Origin: an uncultured Prevotellaceae bacterium
GTDB taxonomy: Bacteria > Bacteroidota > Bacteroidia > Bacteroidales > Bacteroidaceae
Assembly: GCA_902771155.1 (NCBI GenBank)
Contig: CACXVS010000051.1
Location: 1-16,133, forward strand
DNA length: 16,133 nucleotides
Reading direction: 5' to 3'
Below are positions 1 to 9,664 of this stretch, piece after piece. The position numbers were made by a program, and so were the translations under genes. Numbering within the stretch: position 1 is the stretch's first letter; each line of letters starts with the position of its first letter. The notes under the pieces are model-generated. The model had not been told where the DNA came from. It made no database searches and was given only the letters and a program-made list of their open reading frames with translations.

Positions 1-4
1 AATC

Positions 5-1333
5 ATGACATGTGTTCATCCTTTGAAAACAGACTTGCCGAAGCCCGCGTATTTCACGGATCCTTTCTGCTACGAGCCTCACCCGTTGTGCCTGTTGGCG
101 GCGGAGGAGGTGAAGCAGGAACTGACGCGCATGTCATTGACTGAAGGGAAGATGTTTGGGGTGATGATCGTGGAGTCGGAGCATTCGTTGGGATTCCTGG
201 CGGCTTATTCCGGACTGTTGGAGGGCCGCAACGACTGGTCGTATTTCGTACCGCCTGTCTTCGATGCCCAACAGCCCGACGGTTATTTTAAGACGAAAGA
301 ACGTGAGATCATGCAGTCGGCGGATCACAAGGAACTGTCGCTGTCGCTCCAGTTGTGGCTCTTTCAACAGTATCGGTTATTAAATGCCCGAGGCGAGACA
401 AAGGATCTGGTGGCGGTATGGCAGGATTATCACAGTGCCCCCCGTAACCGAAGCAGATACCCCTTGCCACCAGGCGGGACGGGTGACTGTTGTGCGCCGA
501 AACTGTTACAGTATGCTTATCTCCATCATCTGACGCCCGTCTGTATGGCTGAGTTTTGGTGGGGCGAGTCGCCCAAGAGTCTGATCCGTCATCACGGACA
601 GTTCTATCCTGCCTGTCGTGGGAAATGCAAGCCCGTGCTGACTTGGATGTTACAGGGACTTGATGTCGATCCTCATACGGATGCTGCTGATGCGGTTTAT
701 CCGGAACCAGCCATCATCTATGAGGATGAGGCGATGGCTGTACTCTCCAAACCTGCCGGTATGCTGAGTGTCCCGGGTAAGACCGATGACGACTCCGTGG
801 CTGCCTGGGCACAGCGGCGTTGGCCCGGTGCCCTGCTCGTCCACCGACTCGACATGCTGACATCGGGCATCCTCTTAGCAGCCAAGACCATGGAGGTCTA
901 TCAACAGTTGCAGCAGCAGTTCACCGACAGGATGGTCAAGAAGAAATACCTTGCCATCGTGGAGGGCTCACCTGCGAAGGAACACGGTATCATCGACCTG
1001 CCCTTGGCATCCGACCCGATGAACCGTCCGTTGCAGGTGGTTGACCCAGAGAACGGTAAGCGCGCCATCACTGAATATCGCGTGCTGCAGGCTGGCCAGC
1101 ATAGTCTGCTGGCGTTGTGGCCCCATACGGGGCGCACTCATCAGTTGCGGATGCACTGTGCCCATCCCGAGGGGCTGGGTTGTCCGATCGTGGGGGATGA
1201 ACTCTATGGCCGGAAGGCCGACCGCCTCTACCTGCAGGCGCAGGCAATCTCCTTCGTCCACCCTACGACAGGGAAGCGGATGCACTTTGAACTGCCCTAT
1301 CCATTCGAACAGTTTTTACCCTATCAATATTAA
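5..1333 (+). CDS. RluA-family RNA pseudouridine synthase with N-terminal extension
   Basis: The protein (442 aa) should convert specific uridines to pseudouridine in rRNA or tRNA in the cytoplasm; the target site cannot be read from sequence. The catalytic domain is the C-terminal half, from about residue 232. It carries the RluA motif HRLDMLTSG (280-288) with catalytic Asp283, then the later GRTHQLRMH and GDELYG blocks. The first ~220 residues are an extension with conserved-looking Cys/His segments: GTGDCCAPK (158-166), Cys180, His195/His196 and YPACRGKCKP (202-210). From memory, this extension is known in long RluA-like proteins of Bacteroidetes and Vibrio, where a longer coiled coil often sits between the two parts; here that part looks short. 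The first ATG lies 4 bases into the window, so a start further upstream cannot be excluded. A 20-bp gap to the next gene suggests cotranscription. Confidence 0.9.
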   Translation: MTCVHPLKTDLPKPAYFTDPFCYEPHPLCLLAAEEVKQELTRMSLTEGKMFGVMIVESEHSLGFLAAYSGLLEGRNDWSYFVPPVFDAQQPDGYFKTKEREIMQSADHKELSLSLQLWLFQQYRLLNARGETKDLVAVWQDYHSAPRNRSRYPLPPGGTGDCCAPKLLQYAYLHHLTPVCMAEFWWGESPKSLIRHHGQFYPACRGKCKPVLTWMLQGLDVDPHTDAADAVYPEPAIIYEDEAMAVLSKPAGMLSVPGKTDDDSVAAWAQRRWPGALLVHRLDMLTSGILLAAKTMEVYQQLQQQFTDRMVKKKYLAIVEGSPAKEHGIIDLPLASDPMNRPLQVVDPENGKRAITEYRVLQAGQHSLLALWPHTGRTHQLRMHCAHPEGLGCPIVGDELYGRKADRLYLQAQAISFVHPTTGKRMHFELPYPFEQFLPYQY

Positions 1334-1353
1334 CGCTCTAAAACAAAAAAGTT

Positions 1354-1659
1354 ATGGTTAAGCACATTATCCTCTGGACACTGAATCCAGAACTCTCTGA
1401 AGAAGAGAAGAAGCAAGTAAAGGCCGGTATCAAGGCAGGTTTGGAAGGTCTCATGGGCAAGGTGCCCGGACTCATTGACGTGAAAGTGATTATCGATGGT
1501 CGTCTGGCATCGTCGAATGCCGACGTGATGCTCGACAGCACCCTCGAGAGCGAAGAGGCCCTCAAAGGCTACGCCGTTCATCCCGAGCACGTCGCTGTGG
1601 CAAACGGCAAGGTCCGCCCCTATACCGTGCAGCGCTCTTGTCTCGATTTCGAGATCTAA
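1354..1659 (+). CDS. Dabb-family (stress-responsive A/B barrel) small protein
   Basis: This 101-aa protein has the pattern of the Dabb domain, a ferredoxin-like dimeric alpha/beta barrel. It opens with MVKHIILWTL (1-10), where the HIVLW-like strand and its His are typical. A helix of charged residues follows (about 14-35), then a G-LID-VKV strand (about 39-46) and a terminal half with HPEHVAVA (75-82) before the last strand. Length matches single-domain members (about 95-105 aa). The biochemical role is unknown for most bacterial members; plant relatives respond to stress and some related folds are enzymes. It sits 20 bp after the pseudouridine synthase gene and just ahead of a strong terminator, so it is probably the last gene of that transcript. 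Family assignment is good; function is open. Confidence 0.85.
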   Translation: MVKHIILWTLNPELSEEEKKQVKAGIKAGLEGLMGKVPGLIDVKVIIDGRLASSNADVMLDSTLESEEALKGYAVHPEHVAVANGKVRPYTVQRSCLDFEI

Positions 1660-1664
1660 AAACG

Positions 1665-1696
1665 AAATAACCCCCGCCAAACGGCGAGGGTTATTT
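1665..1696. terminator. Bidirectional rho-independent-type terminator
   Basis: Bases 1665-1678 pair with 1683-1696 around a 4-base loop (AAAC). This is a 14-position stem with a single C-A mismatch (1674/1687), a GC-rich core next to the loop and A/T-rich flanks that give a T-run on either strand. It lies between the convergent Dabb and GGGtGRT genes and can serve both. Confidence 0.88.
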
Positions 1697-1716
1697 ATGA
1701 TATCAAGAGAAAGTGA

Positions 1717-2765
1717 TTACTTCTTGTTGATAGCGAGGTCGATAGCAACGGCTACAGAAACCGTGGCACCTACCATCGGGTTGTTACCCATACCCAGGAA
1801 GCCCATCATCTCTACGTGAGCAGGAACAGATGAAGAACCTGCGAACTGAGCGTCAGAGTGCATACGGCCCAGGGTGTCGGTCATGCCGTAAGAAGCGGGA
1901 CCGGCAGCCATGTTATCCGGGTGCAGGGTACGACCTGTACCACCACCTGAAGCAACTGAGAAGTAAGGCTTGCCAGCGAGCACGCAACTGAGAAGTAAGG
2001 CTTGCCAGCGAGCACGCGCTCCTTCTTATAAGTACCTGCTACGGGGTGCTGGAAACGAGTGGGGTTGGTAGAGTTACCAGTGATGGAGACGTCAACGTTC
2101 TCCTTCCACAGGATGGCTACACCCTCACGTACATCGTCGGCACCATAGCACTTCACCTTCAGACGGTTAGGATTGTTACCGTAAGGAACCTCCTTCACAA
2201 CATTCAACTCACCAGTGAAGTAATCGAACTTGGTCTGTACGTATGTGAAACCGTTGATACGGCTGATGATCTGAGCAGCGTCCTTACCAAGACCGTTCAG
2301 GATCACGCGGAGGGGCTTCTGACGAACCTTGTTAGCCATCTCGGCGATCTTGATGGCACCCTCGGCAGCAGCGAAACTCTCGTGACCAGCCAGGAAGGCG
2401 AAGCACTCTGTCTCCTCACGGAGCAGACGAGCGGCGAGGTTACCGTGACCGATACCTACCTTACGATCGTCGGCTACTGATCCGGGGATACAGAAACTCT
2501 GCAGACCGATACCGATGGCCTCAGCAGCCTCGGCAGCCGTCTTCACACCCTTCTTGATGGCGATAGCAGCACCACAAACATATGCCCACTTGGCATTCTC
2601 GAAGCAGATGAGCTGAGTGTCCTCACACATCTGATAAGGATCGATACCTGCCTTTTCACAAATCTCATTGGCCTCTTCGATAGAGTTGATGCCATTCTCC
2701 TTCAGAGCAGCAAGAACCTGGTTGATACGGCGCTCCTGACTCTCAAACTGTACTTTTCTAATCAT
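1717..2765 (-). pseudogene. GGGtGRT-family protein gene, frameshifted by a 32-bp tandem duplication
   Basis: The gene starts at ATG 2763-2765 and is read in one frame for 261 residues (to V260-A261). A duplicated 32-bp unit then shifts the frame, and the first ORF ends at 1881 after 33 unrelated residues. The true C-terminus continues in another frame down to 1717: S-GGGTGRT-LHPDNMAAGP and a closing Gly/Met/Val-rich segment ending AIDLAINKK. Removing one 32-bp copy leaves 1017 bp, an intact 338-aa protein, which confirms that the duplication is the only lesion. Family members are recognised by the GGGtGRT motif; their function is unknown. Visible features are Cys38, Cys47, Cys54, Cys64 and Cys92 and Gly-rich GIGHGN (104-109). 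Its start overlaps the stop of the upstream scaffold gene by 4 bp (ATGA), which implies translational coupling. It may be a real mutation or an assembly error. Confidence 0.87.
1952..2015. repeat. Exact 32-bp tandem duplication, two copies
   Basis: Copy one is 1952-1983 and copy two is 1984-2015, identical over all 32 bases, with the first two bases (GC) repeated again at 2016-2017. Each copy begins GCAACTGAGAAG and ends CAGCGAGCAC. Because 32 is not a multiple of 3, it shifts the reading frame of the GGGtGRT gene. Nothing else is disturbed on either side. Confidence 0.97.
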
Positions 2766-3409
2766 AGTCGTATCCTGAATTTCTTCAGAGCCTCATTGGC
2801 ATCCATGCCGTTCTTGATAGCCTCCATCATCTTGCCGAGGTGTACATACTCATAACCGCAAACCTCGTTGTTGGCATCGAGATACATCTTAGTGATGTAA
2901 CCCTCTGTCAACTCCAGATAACGTGTGCCCTTGGCAACGGTACCATAGAGAGTACCAGTCTGTGAACGAAGACCTTTACCCAGATCCTCAAGACCAGCAC
3001 CGATAGCCAGACCACCCTCGGAGAAGGCGCTCTGCGTACGGCCATAAACAATCTGCAGGAAAAGCTCACGCATGGCGGTGTTGATAGCATCGCAAACGAG
3101 GTCGGTGTTCAGCGCCTCGAGGATGGTCTTACCGGGCAGGATCTCAGAAGCCATAGCGGCCGAGTGAGTCATACCTGTACATCCGATGGTCTCTACCAGA
3201 GCCTCCTGAATCACACCGTCCTTGACATTCAGGCTCAGCTTACAAGCACCCTGCTGAGGTGCGCACCAGCCAATACCGTGGGTGTAACCAGAAATTTCCT
3301 TGATTTCTTTCACTGCAACCCACTTGCCCTCCTCGGGGATAGGTGCAGGTCCATGGTAAGCGCCTTTGCAAACGCTACACATGTTCTCAACTTCTTTAGA
3401 ATAAATCAT
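2762..3409 (-). CDS. Iron-sulfur cluster assembly scaffold-like (NifU/IscU N-terminal type) protein
   Basis: The 215-aa protein resembles the NifU/IscU scaffold fold. The segment 55-95, ACKLSLNVKDGVI then ETIGCTGMTHS, parallels the cysteine strands of IscU, with Cys56 and Cys77 as the likely first two ligands and Cys106 (LVCDAINTAMRE) a candidate third. Additional cysteines are Cys11/Cys14 (CSVC, near the N-terminus) and Cys49. The C-terminal 90 residues (GLEDLGKGLRSQTGT onward) are not part of classic IscU. It is usually annotated as an Fe-S assembly scaffold and sits next to a GGGtGRT gene in related genomes, from memory. Start 3409 (MIYSKEVEN) fits what I recall of homologs; Met10 is a possible alternative. 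It overlaps the next gene by ATGA. Whether it truly builds clusters is not shown by sequence alone. Confidence 0.85.
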   Translation of the reverse strand: MIYSKEVENMCSVCKGAYHGPAPIPEEGKWVAVKEIKEISGYTHGIGWCAPQQGACKLSLNVKDGVIQEALVETIGCTGMTHSAAMASEILPGKTILEALNTDLVCDAINTAMRELFLQIVYGRTQSAFSEGGLAIGAGLEDLGKGLRSQTGTLYGTVAKGTRYLELTEGYITKMYLDANNEVCGYEYVHLGKMMEAIKNGMDANEALKKFRIRL

Positions 3410-3423
3410 TGATAATTAAACAT
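3406..3423 (-). other. Possible 5-codon leader ORF before the scaffold gene
   Basis: On the minus strand an ATG at 3421-3423 opens a five-residue ORF (MFNYQ) whose TGA stop overlaps the scaffold start codon as ATGA. It may couple initiation or be chance in an A/T-rich leader. Confidence 0.25.
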
Positions 3424-3432
3424 TTAAATGTT
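3419..3432. promoter_or_regulatory. 14-bp perfect palindrome in the leader of the scaffold/GGGtGRT operon
   Basis: AACATTTAAATGTT reads the same on both strands, and the flanking TT/AA bases extend the symmetry beyond one mismatch. It lies 10-23 bases upstream of the scaffold start and downstream of its promoter, a place where a dimeric repressor could bind. No regulator is identified. Confidence 0.4.
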
Positions 3433-3463
3433 AAACAACTTAATTAGTCCTACTTGTAGCCTA

Positions 3464-3494
3464 CAAAATTAGTCGTTTTTCGTGAAACTTTCAA
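3464..3494 (-). promoter_or_regulatory. Bacteroidetes-type promoter for the scaffold/GGGtGRT operon
   Basis: On the minus strand TAATTTTG (3464-3471) matches the -7 consensus TANNTTTG exactly. A TTG (3492-3494) lies 20 bases upstream as a partial -33 TTTG element. The predicted leader is about 50 bases and contains the palindrome at 3419-3432. Confidence 0.6.
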
Positions 3495-3523
3495 GTCTTT
3501 TCTATCCATTTAGATATTATTAA

Positions 3524-6077
<2,554 letters not shown>

Positions 6078-6106
<29 letters not shown>

Positions 6107-6935
6107 TCAAATCCATGAACTCATCGAGTTTCGGCGTAATGATGATCTGAGTACGACGGTTACGCTGCTTGCCAACCTCGGTATCATTAGTAGCGATAGG
6201 ATTATACTCACCACGACCGCCTGCAGTCAGTCGTTTAGGATCTACACCATAGTCGTTCTGAAGGGCCTGAACCACTGAAGAAGCGCGCAGGGTAGAGAGG
6301 TCCCAGTTATTACGGATATTGGTTTTCTTGATAGGCACATTATCGGTGTTACCCTCAATGAGTACATCATAGTCTTTATAATCCTTGATGATCTTAGCAA
6401 TCTTCGAGAGGGTCTCAGCGGCACGACTGTTGATCTCGTAAGAACCGCTCTTATAGAGCATGTTATCAGCCAATGAAATATAGACCACACCCTTCAGGAC
6501 CTGAACATCCACTTCCTTCAGTTCTTCCTTCGAGAGGGAGCGCGTAAGATTGTTCGTCAACACCATATTCAGAGAGTCGCTCTTCGACTTTACCTCTACC
6601 AAATGACGGATATACTGGTTCGACTCATTAATCTGATCCACCAGTTTCTCAATAGAAATATTGTTCTGGCTGGCATTTGTCAGACTCTTGTCGAGCGATT
6701 CCTGCAACTTGGCATATTTGGCCTCAGCGTTCTTAAGAGCCTGCTGCAGACCCTTCTGCTGATCCTCAAGGGCGGCAATACGGGCATTCTTACCAGCCAA
6801 GTCCTCTCTGGCATCCTGTAATTTCTCTGTCAGCGACTTGTTCTCTGTCTGGCAATTTGCCAGGTCTTTCTTGCTGGCACAGCTTGTCATCAGCAAACCG
6901 GCAGCTAAAGCGATAAATAATACATTCTTCTTCAT
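6078..6935 (-). CDS. OmpA-family lipoprotein with N-terminal coiled coil
   Basis: This 285-aa protein anchors the outer membrane to peptidoglycan. Residues 1-18 are a lipoprotein signal ending LLMTS before the lipidated Cys19. Residues about 25-125 are rich in Glu, Lys, Gln, Leu and Ala with heptad-like spacing, a predicted coiled-coil spacer. The OmpA C-terminal domain spans about 145-270: DNMLYKSGSYEI, the EGNTDNVPI turn (194-202), NNWDLSTLRASSVV with Asp212 and Arg217 in the positions that bind the peptidoglycan diaminopimelate group, and GKQRNRRTQI (255-264). The architecture resembles other Bacteroidetes OmpA/MotB-domain lipoproteins. It has its own promoter about 30 bases upstream and is followed by the overlapping PagL-like gene, so both probably act at the outer membrane; a direct partnership is inference. 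Confidence 0.93.
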
Positions 6936-6964
6936 AACTTGTCGTTTTTTAAGTGTAACGGATG

Positions 6965-6993
6965 CAAAATTAGTGAACTAACCGAAAAAACAA
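6965..6993 (-). promoter_or_regulatory. Bacteroidetes-type promoter for the OmpA-lipoprotein/PagL-like operon
   Basis: Minus-strand TAATTTTG (6965-6972) is a perfect -7 element, with TTG (6991-6993) 18 bases upstream. The -7 element ends 29 bases before the start codon. It lies back to back with the peptidase promoter. Confidence 0.62.
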
Positions 6994-7004
6994 TGAATTT
7001 CTGC

Positions 7005-7034
7005 TTGTTATTAGAATTATTTTAATTAAATTTG
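7005..7034 (+). promoter_or_regulatory. Bacteroidetes-type promoter for the M1 peptidase-purL-chromate transporter run
   Basis: TTG at 7005-7007, a 19-base spacer and TAAATTTG at 7027-7034 form a good match to the Bacteroidetes promoter. It places the transcription start near 7040, about 15 bases before the ATG at 7056. This rules against a TTG start at 7032, which lies inside the -7 element. Confidence 0.65.
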
Positions 7035-7055
7035 CAGTCAAAAACCAAAATAGCA

Positions 7056-9653
7056 ATGAAAAATATCAAAATCTTGCTCATCGCAGCGCTGAGTATGATC
7101 GTCCTGAACACACATGCCCAGATGCTCTCTAAAGGCGTTTCCAAGGAACTCGCCGACCATCGAAAAGCAAACATCAGCAATGTTGTCTATGACCTTACTT
7201 TCTATATTCCGTCAGATCTCAACAAGCGGGTTGCAGGTAAAGCCTATATCAGTTTTGAACTGCAGACACTGGAAGATGTAGTCCTGGACTTCCAAGGCGA
7301 TTTCAACGGCACCTGCTATACTTTTACTGGCAAGAAGAACAGGAGACGTAGTGCTTTAGCAACCTATCAGGACGAGCATATCATCATTCCTGCCAAAGCT
7401 CTCCAGTTAGGAAAGAACAAGGTGGAACTTGAATTCATCGCCCTCGACAAAGCGCTAAACCGCAGCGAGGAGTATATGTACACTGTGTTTGAGCCTGATA
7501 TGGCAAGATCGGCCTTCCCCTGTTTCTGTCAGCCCGACTTGAGAGCGGTCTTCGTCACAACTTTGTCAACCCCTTCCGGATGGAAGGCGATGGCAAGCGA
7601 TAACAGTTGCCAGTTGCCACCTTACCTCTATTCCTTCGTTGCAGGCAACTTCAATGAGAAGACTGACACCCGCAACGGACGACCGATGCGTGCGCTTTAT
7701 CTCGAAACCGATCCCTACAAAGTAGCTCAGCTCGACAAGGTGTTCGATGAGGCTGCCCAAGCCGTAAAGTGGATGGAGGGCTATACAAGCATTGCCTGTC
7801 CTTTCAAGGAATACGGCATGGTAATCCTACCCAACTATCCTTATGGCGGTATGGAGCACCCAGGCGCCATTCAATTTGAAGACCGCCAGATTTTCCTCGA
7901 TAAATTTGCCACACAGGAAGACGAACTGACTCGTATGGAGCTGATTGCCCATGAGACGGCTCACCTATGGTTTGGCGGTCTGGTGTCACTGAAATGGTTC
8001 GACGACCTTTGGGCCAACGAAGTACTTGCCAGTTTCATGGCCTCAAAAATCACACGTCGACAGTATAGTCAAGTGGATCATGACCTGAATTTCATCAAGT
8101 CGTTCCAGACCAGGGCTATCTATACCGACCGTACCGAAGGTACCCACCCCATCGCTCAGGAACTTAGCAATGTCAACCATGCCAGTCTGCTCTATGACAA
8201 CATCCTCTATGACAAGGCTCCTGTGATGATGCGTATGATGGAACAGATGATGGGAGCACCCTCATTGCAGAATGGTCTTCACAAATATCTGGTAGATCAT
8301 CAGTTCGACAATGCCACATGGGATGATTTGATTACCACACTCGACAAAGAGGTTCCCAATGCCGGTATCCGTCAGTTCAGCGACATCTGGGTAAAGCAGA
8401 AAGGGTTACCCACTATTCATACAAGTTATAAGGACGGACAACTCGTCATCACGCAGTCCGACCCGTTCAACCGAGGTGTTTTCTGGCCTCAAAAGTTCCA
8501 GATCAGGGCCATATACGACCTGGGCAAGAGCCGTACGGTGGTTGTCGACATGCAGAAGCCCACGGTGACCATCAAACTGCCTGCCAAACCCGACTATATC
8601 ATTCCTAATGCCGACGGAAAGGGTTATGGGCGCTTCACGCTCGACCATGACTATACACAGCTGATGACCAAGCGTCTGCTCACCACCCGTAACGATTTGA
8701 ACCGTTATGCTCTGCTGTTGGCTATTCATGATAATTATCTGATGGGGCGTATCCCTGCCTCACACTTCGGAGAACTCTTCCGTATGATGGTGAAGGAGAA
8801 GAATACACTCATCATGTCAACGGCCATTGACCATATGTTCAAGATTGTGCGTGATGTCAATGAAGACCAGCGGTCTGCTCTTGAACTCTGTGTAATGGAT
8901 CTGCTAGGTGAGAACCGAACGGATGCCTGTCATCAGTATATCATCCGCAAGATGTCAACCTGCGCTTCTTCACCTGAAGTTTTGGCTATGATTGAGAAGA
9001 TATGGCGTGAGCACAACGATCCACTGCTCAACGAGCACGACTATATGGAAATGGCCTATCGTCTGGCCATCATGCACCCCAAACGCTCAGAGGAGATTCT
9101 CAGCACCCAGCGGAGCCGTCTGCATAATGAGGATTTACAGAAAGAGTTCGACTATGTGAGTCGCGCTTGTAATTCTGACGCCAACGAACGTACCAAGGTG
9201 TTCAACTCGCTCCTCCATCCGGAGAGCCGTCCACAAGAAACGTGGGCCTTCCACACACTTCAGTTGCTCAATTCTGATGTTTATGAGCCACAAAGCAATA
9301 GTTATATTGAGCCCAGTATCCAGTCGCTCGAGTACTTGCAGCAGACGAGTGATGTGTTCTTCCCTGAGAAATGGATGAAGGCGCTGATGGAAGACCATAA
9401 GAGCAAGGAGGCGGCCCAGATTGTTGAGAACTATCTCAAGTCGCATCCCGACTATCCCGACAATCTGAGGAACAAGGTACTCGAGGCTTCATGGATTCTC
9501 ATGAAACAGATGCCCTACGTTGCACCTCCCAAGCCTGCAGCCGCTCCTACCAAGGCTACGACACCTGCGAAAAAGGCAGGACCTGCGAAAAAGGCAACCT
9601 CCACTAAAAAGGCTGTCCCCGCAAAGAAAACAACAACTACCAAGAAAAAGTAA
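7056..9653 (+). CDS. Secreted M1-family zinc metallopeptidase with lysine-rich C-terminal tail
   Basis: This 865-aa protein (from Met at 7056) has a signal peptide, MKNIKILLIAALSMIVLNTHA, then an M1 aminopeptidase-type catalytic region. The zinc site is HETAH (His299, Glu300, His303) with the third ligand Glu322 exactly 18 residues later. The usual GAMEN motif is GGMEH here (Glu267 kept, Asn replaced by His268), and Tyr385 in LYDKAPVMMRM matches the transition-state tyrosine. It should trim peptides from the N-terminus outside the cytoplasm. After an alpha-helical C-terminal region the protein ends in a 40-residue tail (826-865) of Lys, Ala, Pro and Thr with a KK pair every six residues. A longer start at 7032 would overlap the promoter and lack a normal signal peptide. 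purL follows after 11 bp. Confidence 0.92.
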   Translation: MKNIKILLIAALSMIVLNTHAQMLSKGVSKELADHRKANISNVVYDLTFYIPSDLNKRVAGKAYISFELQTLEDVVLDFQGDFNGTCYTFTGKKNRRRSALATYQDEHIIIPAKALQLGKNKVELEFIALDKALNRSEEYMYTVFEPDMARSAFPCFCQPDLRAVFVTTLSTPSGWKAMASDNSCQLPPYLYSFVAGNFNEKTDTRNGRPMRALYLETDPYKVAQLDKVFDEAAQAVKWMEGYTSIACPFKEYGMVILPNYPYGGMEHPGAIQFEDRQIFLDKFATQEDELTRMELIAHETAHLWFGGLVSLKWFDDLWANEVLASFMASKITRRQYSQVDHDLNFIKSFQTRAIYTDRTEGTHPIAQELSNVNHASLLYDNILYDKAPVMMRMMEQMMGAPSLQNGLHKYLVDHQFDNATWDDLITTLDKEVPNAGIRQFSDIWVKQKGLPTIHTSYKDGQLVITQSDPFNRGVFWPQKFQIRAIYDLGKSRTVVVDMQKPTVTIKLPAKPDYIIPNADGKGYGRFTLDHDYTQLMTKRLLTTRNDLNRYALLLAIHDNYLMGRIPASHFGELFRMMVKEKNTLIMSTAIDHMFKIVRDVNEDQRSALELCVMDLLGENRTDACHQYIIRKMSTCASSPEVLAMIEKIWREHNDPLLNEHDYMEMAYRLAIMHPKRSEEILSTQRSRLHNEDLQKEFDYVSRACNSDANERTKVFNSLLHPESRPQETWAFHTLQLLNSDVYEPQSNSYIEPSIQSLEYLQQTSDVFFPEKWMKALMEDHKSKEAAQIVENYLKSHPDYPDNLRNKVLEASWILMKQMPYVAPPKPAAAPTKATTPAKKAGPAKKATSTKKAVPAKKTTTTKKK
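9563..9598 (+). repeat. Two 18-bp direct repeats in the peptidase tail coding region
   Basis: Two adjacent 18-base units, 9563-9580 and 9581-9598, share their first 16 bases (ACCTGCGAAAAAGGCA). They encode successive PAKKAx hexamers of the lysine-rich tail and suggest growth by unit duplication. Confidence 0.8.
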
Positions 9654-9664
9654 TATTTAGTAAT

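Noticed and set aside
1952..2015. Two 32-bp repeats as a CRISPR remnant
   Set aside because: The copies are directly adjacent with no spacer, lie inside a coding gene and show no cas genes nearby.
2046..2480. 144-codon plus-strand frame opposite the GGGtGRT gene
   Set aside because: Antisense shadow; the minus strand carries the recognisable protein.
7032..7055. TTG start for the M1 peptidase at 7032
   Set aside because: That codon lies within the -7 promoter element, and the ATG at 7056 gives a standard signal peptide.
9654..9664. Purine riboswitch or PurR-type operator before purL
   Set aside because: Only 11 bases separate purL from the peptidase gene, too few for a riboswitch, and no operator palindrome is visible.
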